From Acetobacteraceae bacterium (GTDB lineage: Bacteria; Pseudomonadota; Alphaproteobacteria; Acetobacterales; Acetobacteraceae), in assembly GCA_027323595.1 (NCBI GenBank), contig DAHWBL010000438.1, positions 1 through 15,056 of the forward strand: DNA of 15,056 bases, given 5' to 3'. Positions 6,028-13,615 of the stretch are shown here, piece after piece (within the stretch, counting starts at the first letter, position 1; every line of letters begins with the position of its first letter). The notes beneath the pieces were generated by a model. That model saw only the letters and a list, made by a program, of their open reading frames with translations. It was not told where the DNA came from and made no database searches. Made by a program: the position numbers and the translations under genes.

Positions 6028-6630
6028 ATGACCGGCATGTATGACCGCCAGCCGCCGCCCACCGGACACAACCACCCGCCGCACGACCACAGCCACGACT
6101 ATCCCGAGGAATTGCAGGAGCGGTGGGAACGCTGGGCGAAAAAACGCACCTTCGTGCGCGCGCTCGAAGGCACCTATTCGCATCTGTATCAGCAACTGCT
6201 CGATGAGCCGCGTGTGTATTCCTCGAAGGATGTGCCGTGGAAAGGCGGACCGGGCCTTTATGGAAAGCACATCGTCAGCCCGCAGGCCGCCGCGGTCACG
6301 CAATCCATCGAGACCCATATCGAGGTCTATGCGCCCGGCGCGTTCGGCCAGAAGCACGGCCATCTGAACAGCGCGGTGTTCTATGTGTTGAAGGGGCGTG
6401 GCCACGACATCCATGACGGCCGGCGCATCGAGTGGCAGGCGGGCGACATCATGATCGTGGAAAACGGCTGTGTGCATCAGCATTTCAACGATGATCCGAC
6501 CGAGGAGGCGATCCTGCTGGTGTTCAAGGCCAAGCCGCTGTTCCTGTTCATGCACCTGTTGTTCCAGAAAATCGTGTCGTTTCCGCCGAAAACCGGAAAT
6601 GAAGGATTCATTCCGCCGACCGATCTGTAG
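6028..6630 (+). CDS. Cupin-domain protein 1, gentisate-dioxygenase-like motif
   Basis: A 200-residue cytoplasmic cupin, first gene of the five-gene catabolic operon. It opens with a His-rich tail (His 14, 16, 19, 21, 23), then a helical region (YPEELQERWERWAKKR). The cupin barrel has motif 1 at about 103-125, with His110 and His112 in KHGHLNSAVFYVLKGRG. The usual motif 1 Glu is Ala116, as in the HxHxxSA motif of gentisate-type ring-cleaving dioxygenases. Motif 2 is at about 139-154 (GDIMIVENGCVHQHFN) with His150 and His152. The start is ATG 6028, seven bases after AAGGAG (6016-6021). It is followed after 10 bases by a second cupin gene, so the two may form one bicupin-like enzyme. A metal-dependent dioxygenase is the leading idea; isomerase or lyase activity cannot be excluded. 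Confidence 0.85.
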   Translation: MTGMYDRQPPPTGHNHPPHDHSHDYPEELQERWERWAKKRTFVRALEGTYSHLYQQLLDEPRVYSSKDVPWKGGPGLYGKHIVSPQAAAVTQSIETHIEVYAPGAFGQKHGHLNSAVFYVLKGRGHDIHDGRRIEWQAGDIMIVENGCVHQHFNDDPTEEAILLVFKAKPLFLFMHLLFQKIVSFPPKTGNEGFIPPTDL

Positions 6631-6640
6631 GAGAGCCGCG

Positions 6641-7195
6641 ATGAGCGCACCGCTCGAAAAGGATGTCGCCCATGTCGGCGAAAATTTCTGTGACTTCCGC
6701 GCCCAGGACATCGCCGCCTCCAGGGCGTTTCGCGAGGCCTATGCCGGGCGCACCAACGTGGTCGCCGCACGTGACCAGCCGTTCGAGAACTCTCCAGACG
6801 GGCTCATCAAGCATCTGGTGCACCACAAGCTGAACACGCGCGAGTGCTGCATCGAGGCCTATATGCAGTTCATCGCCCCGGGCAGCCGCTCGGGCAAGCA
6901 TCGGCACATGTGGGAGGAAATCCTCTTTGTCGCCGAGGGCGAGGGCTATGACCTGCACTGGGACCTGAAATTCGACTGCATCGACGAATTCGAATGGACC
7001 TGGCAGGACGAACCCAAGCGCAGCGAATGGACGCGCGGCGACTTCATCTATGTGCCGCCGTTCACCACGCACCAGCATTTCTGCACCGGGCCGGGCGAGG
7101 CGCGCCTGATCGTGATCAGCAACAGGATTGTGAAAGACATGGGATTTGACTGGATCGACCAGGTGGAAAACGCACCCGCCGCGGAGGGGCGCTGA
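6641..7195 (+). CDS. Cupin-domain protein 2
   Basis: A 184-residue cytoplasmic cupin, second gene of the operon. Motif 1 is canonical: GSRSGKHRHMWEEILFVAEG at 81-100, with His87, His89 and Glu93 as metal ligands. Motif 2 is RGDFIYVPPFTTHQHF at 132-147, with Pro140 and His144 (His146 also nearby). Between the motifs lies an unusually acidic and aromatic insert (DLHWDLKFDCIDEFEWTWQDE, about 104-124) that could shape the substrate pocket. The start is ATG 6641, preceded by GGAGAG that overlaps the stop region of cupin 1; the stop is one base from the next ATG. It retains a full metal site, unlike cupin 1 which lacks the Glu, so it could be the catalytic partner or a second enzyme. Substrate unknown. 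Confidence 0.87.
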   Translation: MSAPLEKDVAHVGENFCDFRAQDIAASRAFREAYAGRTNVVAARDQPFENSPDGLIKHLVHHKLNTRECCIEAYMQFIAPGSRSGKHRHMWEEILFVAEGEGYDLHWDLKFDCIDEFEWTWQDEPKRSEWTRGDFIYVPPFTTHQHFCTGPGEARLIVISNRIVKDMGFDWIDQVENAPAAEGR

Positions 7196-7196
7196 G

Positions 7197-7748
7197 ATGG
7201 CCCGGCTGCCGCCGCTCGAACGCGAGCAGATGACCGAGGACCAGGCGCGCGTCGCCGCCGAGATTCTGGCCACGCGCGGCATCGCCGGCGGCCCGTTCGC
7301 GGTCTGGCTGCGCAGCCCCGAACTCGCCGACCGCGCGCAGAAATTCGGCGCCTTCACCCGCTATCATACCAGTTTGGAAAAGCGGATTTCCGAACTGGTC
7401 ATTCTGATCACCGCGCGGCTATGGACCGCGCAGTTCGAATGGGCGGTGCATGCGGACGAGGCCCGCCGCGCCGGACTGGATGAGGAGCTGATCCGCGACA
7501 TCCGCGAGGGGCGGCGGCCAAAGCTGCGCCCCGACGAGGCGGTGATCCATGATTTCATCCACGAGCTGTACGCCACCCGCGCGATGAGCCAGCCCACCTA
7601 CGAACGTGCCCGCGCGCAGTTCGGCGAGACCGGCGTGGTGGAGCTGGTCGCGATCATCGGATACTACGCCTTCATCTCCATGACGCTGAACGTGTTCGAC
7701 TGCGACACACCCGACGGCAGCCGCCCGCTCGCGCCGCTGTCCGTTTGA
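7197..7748 (+). CDS. Carboxymuconolactone decarboxylase (CMD) family protein
   Basis: A 183-residue alpha-helical AhpD-like protein. The CMD core runs from about 36 to 125: GAFTRYHTSLEKRISELVIL (51-70) and ITARLWTAQFEWAVHADEA (71-89), with Glu66 and His85 at positions conserved in the family. The CxxC of peroxidase-type AhpD proteins is absent (the only Cys is 169), so a decarboxylase or isomerase-like role is more likely than thiol peroxidase. PcaC proper is shorter (about 130 residues) and acts on gamma-carboxymuconolactone; here both ends are longer, so it is a relative and not assumed to be PcaC. ATG 7197 is one base after the cupin 2 stop, indicating coupling. It probably acts on a ring-cleavage product of the cupin step (inference). 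Confidence 0.87.
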   Translation: MARLPPLEREQMTEDQARVAAEILATRGIAGGPFAVWLRSPELADRAQKFGAFTRYHTSLEKRISELVILITARLWTAQFEWAVHADEARRAGLDEELIRDIREGRRPKLRPDEAVIHDFIHELYATRAMSQPTYERARAQFGETGVVELVAIIGYYAFISMTLNVFDCDTPDGSRPLAPLSV

Positions 7749-7765
7749 TCGGCAAGGAAACTCTT

Positions 7766-9286
7766 ATGGTGCGACATCAGACTCTGCAAACACTTCTGGC
7801 CGCCGGCGCGGACGCCGCTGCCGCGATCGGCGCGCCGGACCGCGCGCCGCTCAGCCACGGCGGATTGCGAACGCTTGCCGCGCGGACCGTCGAACAATTG
7901 AATGGCGTGGGCATCGGCCGGGGCGATCGGGTGGCGATCGTTCTGCCAAACGGCCCGGAGATGGCCAGCGCCTTCATCGCCATCGCCGCCGGCGCCACCA
8001 CCGCCCCGCTCAACCCTGCCTACAAAGCCGAGGAATTCGATTTTTATCTCGGCGATCTGGGCGCGCGCGCGCTGGTGGTGGCCCAGGGCTGGGACACGCC
8101 AGCGCGCGCCGTGGCCGTGGCGCGCGGTGTGCCGATCATCGAGCTGGTGACAGGAGAGATCGCTGGCGACTTCACCTTGCGCCCCGACGCCGCCCTCGTC
8201 GGATCAGCCGCCCTGCCCGGCTGGGCCGAGGCGGACGATGTGGCATTGGTGCTGCACACCTCGGGCACCACCTCGCGGCCGAAAATCGTGCCGCTGCGGC
8301 AGCGCAACATCTGCGCCTCGGCAGCCCACATCGGCGCGAGCCTGGCGCTGACACCAGATGACGTGTGCCTCAACATCATGCCGCTGTTTCACATCCACGG
8401 GCTGATCGCCGCGGTGCTTTCCTCGCTCGCCGCGGGTGCATCGGTGGTGTGCACGCCTGGCTTCAATGCGTTCCGCCATTTCACCTGGTTCGCCCAGGTT
8501 CGCCCGACCTGGATCACCGCTGTGCCCACCATGCACCAGACCATCCTGGGGCTCGCCGAACGCAACCGCGACACCATCGCCGCCGGCCGGCTGCGGCTGC
8601 TGCGCTCCTCGTCGGCCTCGCTGCCGCCGCAGGTGATGACCGCACTTGAAGAAAGCTTTGGTGTACCCGTCATTGAAGCCTACGGCATGACCGAGGCCGC
8701 GCATCAAATGGCCTGCAACCCACTGCCGCCGCGTGCGCGCCATCCCGGCTCGGTCGGCATCGCCGCGGGTCCGGACATCGCGATCATGCGGGCCGACGGC
8801 AGCCTGTGCGCCACCGATGAGCTTGGCGAGGTGGTCATTGCCGGCCCCAACGTCACTGATGGCTACGAGAACAATGCAAAAGCCAACGCGGAAGCATTCA
8901 CCAATGGCTGGTTCCGCACCGGCGACCAGGGCTACCTCGATGCCGATGGCTATCTGCGACTCACCGGGAGGCTGAAGGAACTGATCAATCGCGGCGGCGA
9001 GAAGGTGAGTCCGCTGGAGGTCGATACGGTGCTGATGGACCATCCCGCGGTTGCCCAGGTGGTCACCTTCGCGATGCCGCACCAAAGCCTTGGCGAGGAG
9101 GTTGCCGCCGCGGTGGTTCTGCGGCCCGGAGAAAGCGTCACCGAACCCGCGCTACGCGAGTTCGCCGCCACCCGCATCGCCGCCTTCAAGGTGCCGCGCA
9201 AAATCGTCTTTCTCGACGAGATTCCCAAAGGTGCCACAGGCAAGCTGCAACGGATCGGACTGGCCGAGAAGCTGGGGCTGGGCTGA
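7766..9286 (+). CDS. Acyl-CoA synthetase, oxalate-CoA-ligase-like (AMP-forming)
   Basis: A 506-residue ANL-superfamily ligase that activates a carboxylate with ATP and joins it to CoA in the cytoplasm. Motifs in order: HTSGTTSRPK at 164-173 (P-loop), PLFHIHG at 206-212, EAYGMTEA at 304-311, GWFRTGDQGY at 381-390, GRLKELINRGGEKVSP at 401-416 (hinge), and GATGKLQR at 489-496 with catalytic Lys493. The core resembles plant AAE3 and yeast Pcs60 oxalyl-CoA synthetases (HTSGTTSRPK, SCSAS-like SSSAS at 281-285, NPLPPRARHPGSVG), so a small dicarboxylate or short acid is plausible. The start is ATG 7766, with AAGGA (7754-7758) seven bases upstream; the TTG at 7745 lies inside the CMD stop region. The stop overlaps the next start (TGATG). 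Ligase function is very sure, substrate open. Confidence 0.93.
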   Translation: MVRHQTLQTLLAAGADAAAAIGAPDRAPLSHGGLRTLAARTVEQLNGVGIGRGDRVAIVLPNGPEMASAFIAIAAGATTAPLNPAYKAEEFDFYLGDLGARALVVAQGWDTPARAVAVARGVPIIELVTGEIAGDFTLRPDAALVGSAALPGWAEADDVALVLHTSGTTSRPKIVPLRQRNICASAAHIGASLALTPDDVCLNIMPLFHIHGLIAAVLSSLAAGASVVCTPGFNAFRHFTWFAQVRPTWITAVPTMHQTILGLAERNRDTIAAGRLRLLRSSSASLPPQVMTALEESFGVPVIEAYGMTEAAHQMACNPLPPRARHPGSVGIAAGPDIAIMRADGSLCATDELGEVVIAGPNVTDGYENNAKANAEAFTNGWFRTGDQGYLDADGYLRLTGRLKELINRGGEKVSPLEVDTVLMDHPAVAQVVTFAMPHQSLGEEVAAAVVLRPGESVTEPALREFAATRIAAFKVPRKIVFLDEIPKGATGKLQRIGLAEKLGLG

Positions 9287-10266
9287 TGCGGGTTGCGATC
9301 TTTGGTGCCGGGGCGATCGGCGGCATGCTGGCGGTGAAGCTCGCGCAGGCCGGCGCCGATGTCACCTGCATCGCGCGCGGCCCGCACCTGGCGGCGATGC
9401 AAAGCCAGGGCCTGACATTGAAAGACCCGACCGGCAGCGTCACCGTGAAGGTGCGCTGCGTGGCCGACACCGCGCAGGCGGGCGAACAGGATGTCGTCAT
9501 CGTGGCGGTGAAGGCGAACGGACTGCCCGCCGCCGCACCGGCGATCGCGGCGATGATGGGCGCCGACACCAGCCTGCTCACCGCGATCAACGGTGTGCCG
9601 TACTGGTATTTTCACGGCCTCACCGGTCCATGGGCCAACCAGCACATCGATTCTGTTGATCCAGGCGGGAAATTATTGAACATTCTGCCACCGCAACAGG
9701 TGATCGGCTGCGTGGTCTACCCGGCCGCGGAGGTGATAGCACCCGGGGTGATCGAACACACCTATGGCGACCGCTTCAGTCTGGGCGAGCCGGACGGCAG
9801 CCGCAGCGCGCGCATCGAGGCACTCTCGCGGCTGTTCATCGCTGCGGGTCTGAAGGCGCCGATCCGGCCGCGCATCCGCGACGAGATATGGGTCAAACTA
9901 TGGGGCAATCTCGCCTTCAACCCCATCTCCGCGCTGACCGGCGCCACACTCGACCGTATCACCGGGCGGGAAGATCTGCGCGCCTTGTGCCGCCAGATGA
10001 TGCAGGAAGCACAGAGCGTCGCGGAATCACTTGGCGTGCGTTTCGCCATCGCGCTGGAAAAGCGGATCGATGGCGCCGCCGAGGTGGGCGTTCACAAGAC
10101 ATCGATGTTGCAGGACCTGGAGCGGGGCCGGCCGATGGAGATCGACGCGCTGCTGGGCTCGGTTGTCGAGCTGGGCGGCATCACCGGCCATGCGATGCCC
10201 ATCTGCACGTCGGTGCTGACGCTGCTGCGTGAGCGTGCGCGCCTGGCTGGCTGCTATCCGGCGTAG
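9286..10266 (+). CDS. Ketopantoate reductase (PanE/ApbA) family dehydrogenase
   Basis: A 326-residue NAD(P)H-dependent 2-oxoacid reductase fold. The Rossmann motif is GAGAIGG at 7-13; the mid-region has AVKANGLPAA at 74-83 and AINGVPYWYF at 100-109; the catalytic-type Lys204 lies in RDEIWVKLWGNLAFNPISAL (198-217), with the family Asn at 208 and 212; the C-terminal signature HKTSMLQDLERGRPMEIDAL is at 270-289. It is last in the operon, with its ATG overlapping the ligase stop by one base. Real PanE serves pantothenate synthesis, but paralogues in catabolic operons commonly reduce or oxidise other 2-oxo or 2-hydroxy acids; context favours that, so I give no symbol. It ends four bases from the convergent livF-type gene with no terminator visible. 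Confidence 0.9.
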   Translation: MRVAIFGAGAIGGMLAVKLAQAGADVTCIARGPHLAAMQSQGLTLKDPTGSVTVKVRCVADTAQAGEQDVVIVAVKANGLPAAAPAIAAMMGADTSLLTAINGVPYWYFHGLTGPWANQHIDSVDPGGKLLNILPPQQVIGCVVYPAAEVIAPGVIEHTYGDRFSLGEPDGSRSARIEALSRLFIAAGLKAPIRPRIRDEIWVKLWGNLAFNPISALTGATLDRITGREDLRALCRQMMQEAQSVAESLGVRFAIALEKRIDGAAEVGVHKTSMLQDLERGRPMEIDALLGSVVELGGITGHAMPICTSVLTLLRERARLAGCYPA

Positions 10267-10270
10267 CCAC

Positions 10271-10990
10271 TCACACCGAGCAGTAGCGCTCGCGAATTTC
10301 GGGGTCCGCGAGGAAGTCCGCACTGGTGCCTTCGTGAACGATCATGCCCTGGTCGAGAACGTACGCACGGTCTGAAATCTCCAGCGCGAGTTCGACGTTC
10401 TGCTCGACCAGCAGAAGGGTCATGCCGTCGGCCCGCAGATCGACGAACAACTGCGCCATCTCATCGACCAGCGCGGGCATGATGCCTTCGGACGGTTCAT
10501 CGAGGAGGATCATTTTCGGCCGCGACAGCAAGGCCCGCGCGATCGCCAGCATCTGCTGTTCGCCGCCGGACATGGTGGCCGCCTGCTGGCCAAAGCGCTC
10601 GGCAAGCCGTGGAAAGCGCGCGGCCACCTCGTCGATCGCCCGTCGTTCCGCCGCCGCCCCCGCGCGCACCGCCAACATGCCCAGCCGCAGATTTTCGCGC
10701 ACGGTCAGACCAGCGACGATCCGTCGCTCCTCGGGCACGTAGCCCAGCCCGGCGGCGAAGCGCGCATGCACCGGCTTGCCGATCATCTCGACGCCATCGA
10801 AGCGGATCGAGCCCGCGGACCTCGGCAACAGCCCCATCGCGGCGCAGATGCTGGTTGTCTTGCCCGCGCCGTTGCGCCCGACCAAAGCGACGATCTCGCC
10901 GGGCATCACGTGCAGATCAATTCCTTGCAGCACATGGGCCGGACCATACCAACCATGCACCGCTCGCAGTTCGAGCAACGCGTCAGCCAC
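10271..10990 (-). CDS. livF: HAAT ABC transporter ATPase, LivF type
   Basis: A 239-residue ATP-binding subunit of a branched-chain-amino-acid-type importer at the inner face of the membrane. Walker A is GRNGAGKTT at 38-46, EERR after the Q-loop region at 87-90, signature MSGGEQQ at 140-146, Walker B MILLDEP at 160-166, and the switch position reads LLVEQN (Gln198 in place of His), typical of LivF. The start is GTG at 10990: it gives the usual length and begins ADALLELRAVHGWYG; upstream in-frame codons lie in the LivG gene. It overlaps the livG-type stop by 8 bases. It is the last gene of the operon. The symbol marks type only; the cargo is probably not a branched-chain amino acid given the neighbouring Mo hydroxylase. 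Confidence 0.93.
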   Translation of the reverse strand: MADALLELRAVHGWYGPAHVLQGIDLHVMPGEIVALVGRNGAGKTTSICAAMGLLPRSAGSIRFDGVEMIGKPVHARFAAGLGYVPEERRIVAGLTVRENLRLGMLAVRAGAAAERRAIDEVAARFPRLAERFGQQAATMSGGEQQMLAIARALLSRPKMILLDEPSEGIMPALVDEMAQLFVDLRADGMTLLLVEQNVELALEISDRAYVLDQGMIVHEGTSADFLADPEIRERYCSV

Positions 10991-11750
10991 GACCCGAACG
11001 CCCTTCACCCAGATAGACGCGGCGAACCTGTGTGTCGGCGCGGATTTCATCGGGCGTGCCGGACGCCAGCAGGCGCCCGTGATGCAGCACCAGGATACGG
11101 TCGGCCAGGCCCATCACCAGCTTCATCTTGTGCTCCACCAGAAGCACCGTGCGTTCGGTGGCCAAACGGGCGATCAAGTCCATCATCTGCTTTGTCTCTT
11201 CGGGGCTCATCCCGGCGGTGGGTTCGTCCAGGAGCAGCAATCGCGGTGACCCGGCGAGTGCCACCGCGATCTCAAGCGCGCGCTGTTCGCCGTGCGCGAG
11301 GCGCGACACCTCGATGAGCCGGCGCGGCAACAGCCCGACCTGTTCGAGGCACGCATCGGCGGTCTCGGCCAACCCGTAATGGTAGGAGCGATCGTGCCAA
11401 AGATCGCCGCGCGCGGAGGCCGACAGCGCCTGGCAGGCGAGGCGCACGTTTTCATGGGCGGTCAGGCGCGGAAACAAATTGGTGATCTGATATGAACGGG
11501 CAATCCCCTGCCTGGCAAAGCGAAATTGCGGCAGCCCGGTGATGTTGGCTCCCTCGAAAATGATCCGTCCGGCACTCGGCGCGATGGCGCCGGAGAGCAG
11601 CGAGAAGAACGTGCTTTTGCCGGCACCATTGGGGCCGATGATCGCGGTCATCTGTCCGCGAGGGAACTCCGCCGTCACATCCGCCAACGCGACAAAGCCG
11701 CCATATTCCTTCACCAGGCAATCAACAGACAAGATCATGTCGGCACTCAC
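10983..11750 (-). CDS. livG: HAAT ABC transporter ATPase, LivG type
   Basis: A 255-residue ATP-binding subunit. Walker A is GPNGAGKST at 39-47, signature LAHGEQR at 151-157 (Ala where Ser is more usual), Walker B LLLLDEP at 171-177, and switch His207 in LLVEHKMKLVMGLADRI. The C-terminal PDEIRADTQVRRVYLGEG is the LivG-type tail. I chose GTG 11750: it overlaps the permease stop by four bases (GTGA), has GGGAG upstream and gives the family length. ATG 11738, four codons later, has no Shine-Dalgarno and is the alternative. It pairs with the LivF-type ATPase downstream and the two permeases upstream. Confidence 0.93.
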   Translation of the reverse strand: MSADMILSVDCLVKEYGGFVALADVTAEFPRGQMTAIIGPNGAGKSTFFSLLSGAIAPSAGRIIFEGANITGLPQFRFARQGIARSYQITNLFPRLTAHENVRLACQALSASARGDLWHDRSYHYGLAETADACLEQVGLLPRRLIEVSRLAHGEQRALEIAVALAGSPRLLLLDEPTAGMSPEETKQMMDLIARLATERTVLLVEHKMKLVMGLADRILVLHHGRLLASGTPDEIRADTQVRRVYLGEGRSGRG

Positions 11751-12715
11751 GCCCTGCGCTCCCGATACCACCCGGCGAGGGTTCCCCACACACCGCGCGG
11801 CATGAACAAAACCGCGAGCATGAAAATGATGCCGACGAACAATTGCCAATGCGGCGTCCAGAGCGAGAAAATATCTTCGATCAAAAGAAAAATTGCCGCG
11901 CCGATAAAGGGACCAAGAAAAGTTCCAGCCCCGCCGAGCAGCGCCATCATCACAGCAAGGCCGGATGTTTGGTAATAAAGCGTATCGATCGGCACGATCG
12001 ACAGGTGCAGCGCATTGAGGCTTCCGGCCAGACCGCAAACCAGGCCCGAGACGACAAAGGCGATGAGCTTGATCAACCGCACGTCAAAGCCGCAGGCGCG
12101 GGCGCGGCTTTCATTTTCGCGCACCGCCTCCATTGCCGCCCCGAACGGGGCATTCAGCATTCGTGACAGCAACCACAGGGCGAACATGACAAATGCGAAC
12201 AGCACATAATATTTCGTTGTGGGATCAAGAAAGTTCAAGGATATGGGGCCAAGCGACAGCACACTGACGGTCAGGCCGCGCAGCCCATTTTCGCCTCCGG
12301 TCCAGTCCGTGGCCTGGAATGCCGCGTAATAGACCAGTTGGGCGAGCGCCAGCGTGACCATGCTGAAATAGATTCCGCGCGAGCGGATCGAAACCGCGCC
12401 GATCAGCAACGCGAGCATGCCCGCGACGCCCACGCCAATGAAGATCGCGCCAAACCAGCCGACACCGTAATGCGCCAGCGCGATCCCGGCTCCATAGGCC
12501 CCGGCACCGAAAAACGCGGCATGACCAAATGACAACAGCCCTGTATAACCAAACAACAAATTAAAACCGGTGGCGAACAGGCCGTACAGAAGAATATTCA
12601 CCGACAGCGCCTGCGACGGAGCCACCCAGGGCAGCAATGCCAGAACCGCGGCAACGATCGGCATCCGCCAACGTGGCGCGGCAAGAGCACGGTGCATCAT
12701 ATCCATGACCGACAT
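11747..12715 (-). CDS. livM: HAAT ABC transporter permease, LivM type
   Basis: A 322-residue multi-pass inner-membrane permease. The family signature NLLFGYTGLLSFGHAAFFGAGAYG lies at about 52-75; a cytoplasmic loop with the EAA-like coupling segment AAMEAVRENESRARACGFDV sits past the middle, and GGAGTFLGPFIGA comes near the C-terminus. Length and layout match LivM (about 300-330 residues). The ATG at 12715 overlaps the livH-type stop by one base (TGATG). The frame is open much further upstream, but that stretch is antisense-frame reading within livH. It forms the translocation channel with the LivH-type subunit. Very sure of family. Confidence 0.93.
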   Translation of the reverse strand: MSVMDMMHRALAAPRWRMPIVAAVLALLPWVAPSQALSVNILLYGLFATGFNLLFGYTGLLSFGHAAFFGAGAYGAGIALAHYGVGWFGAIFIGVGVAGMLALLIGAVSIRSRGIYFSMVTLALAQLVYYAAFQATDWTGGENGLRGLTVSVLSLGPISLNFLDPTTKYYVLFAFVMFALWLLSRMLNAPFGAAMEAVRENESRARACGFDVRLIKLIAFVVSGLVCGLAGSLNALHLSIVPIDTLYYQTSGLAVMMALLGGAGTFLGPFIGAAIFLLIEDIFSLWTPHWQLFVGIIFMLAVLFMPRGVWGTLAGWYRERRA

Positions 12716-13593
12716 CAGCGCGCCAGATCGTCGCGGCCGAACAGGCCCTGTGGTCTGATGATCAGCACCAGCGTCATCAACGCGAACATCGACATTGTCG
12801 CCATTTGCGGCATCCATAGTGAGGTCAGGCTGACCACGATGCCCACCGCCATGCCCGCGATCGCGCCGCCGAGCAGCGAGCCCATGCCGCCGATCACCGT
12901 CACCACGAAGGCCTCCACCAGCACCGCGACGCCCATTTCCGGATTGACGCTGCGCATCGGTGCCGCCAGCAGCCCGGCCAGCGCCGCAAGCCCCGTGCCG
13001 ATTCCAAAAGCCAGCAGCCAAACGCGCGCAACATCGATGCCCAGGACCGACAATATGCGCGGGTCGCGCGCGCCGGCACGCACGATCAATCCGAACCGGG
13101 TGCGCTCGATCACCACCCACAGCACCAGCAGGATGAGCACGGTGAAGGCGATGACGAACAGCCGATAGGCGGGATAATAGCCGAGGTCGCCAAGATCAAA
13201 GCCCCCGGCGAGGAGCTCGGGCGTATCGAACGGCACCCCGTCGCTGCCGAAAACCACCCGCACCAATTCGACCAGCGCGTAGGCAAGGCCGAAAGTCAGC
13301 AGCAATGGATAATCCGGACCGCGTCCGTAGAGCGGGCGCACGAGAATCCGCTCCACGAACAGGCCGAACACACCGACCAGAATTGGTGTCAGGGCCAACG
13401 CGATCCAGAAGCTTCCGGTCAGCGTGAGCACGAATATGCCGACATAGGCCCCGATCATGTAGAACGCGCCGTGGGCGAAATTGACGATGCCAAGCATGCC
13501 GAAAATCACCGACAGCCCCACCGACATCAACACGAACACCGCGCCCAGCGCGACCCCGGTGAAAAGCTGCGCCAGGATCAGATCGAGTTCCAT
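12715..13593 (-). CDS. livH: HAAT ABC transporter permease, LivH type
   Basis: A 292-residue multi-pass inner-membrane permease. Signature GLSVIFGMLGIVNFAHGAFYMIGAY is at 26-50; the coupling-loop segment ERTRFGLIVRAGARDPRIL lies past the middle and EAFVVTVIGGMGSLLGGAIAG near 235-255, as in LivH. I start at ATG 13593 (MELDLILAQLF), the usual LivH beginning; the open frame extends 37 codons upstream into the binding-protein gene and is not homologous. The Shine-Dalgarno is weak, so translation may depend on the upstream gene, which ends 22 bases away. Confidence 0.93.
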   Translation of the reverse strand: MELDLILAQLFTGVALGAVFVLMSVGLSVIFGMLGIVNFAHGAFYMIGAYVGIFVLTLTGSFWIALALTPILVGVFGLFVERILVRPLYGRGPDYPLLLTFGLAYALVELVRVVFGSDGVPFDTPELLAGGFDLGDLGYYPAYRLFVIAFTVLILLVLWVVIERTRFGLIVRAGARDPRILSVLGIDVARVWLLAFGIGTGLAALAGLLAAPMRSVNPEMGVAVLVEAFVVTVIGGMGSLLGGAIAGMAVGIVVSLTSLWMPQMATMSMFALMTLVLIIRPQGLFGRDDLAR

Positions 13594-13615
13594 CGCGACG
13601 TACCCGTGCCCAGCT

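Noticed and set aside
8204..9085. 293-codon minus-strand frame opposite the acyl-CoA ligase
   Set aside because: Antisense shadow of the ligase gene, which has all ANL motifs in the plus frame.
10280..10300. Small inverted repeat GAGC...GCTC near the livF-type 3' end
   Set aside because: The stem is only 4-5 bp, lies inside coding sequence and has no T tract.
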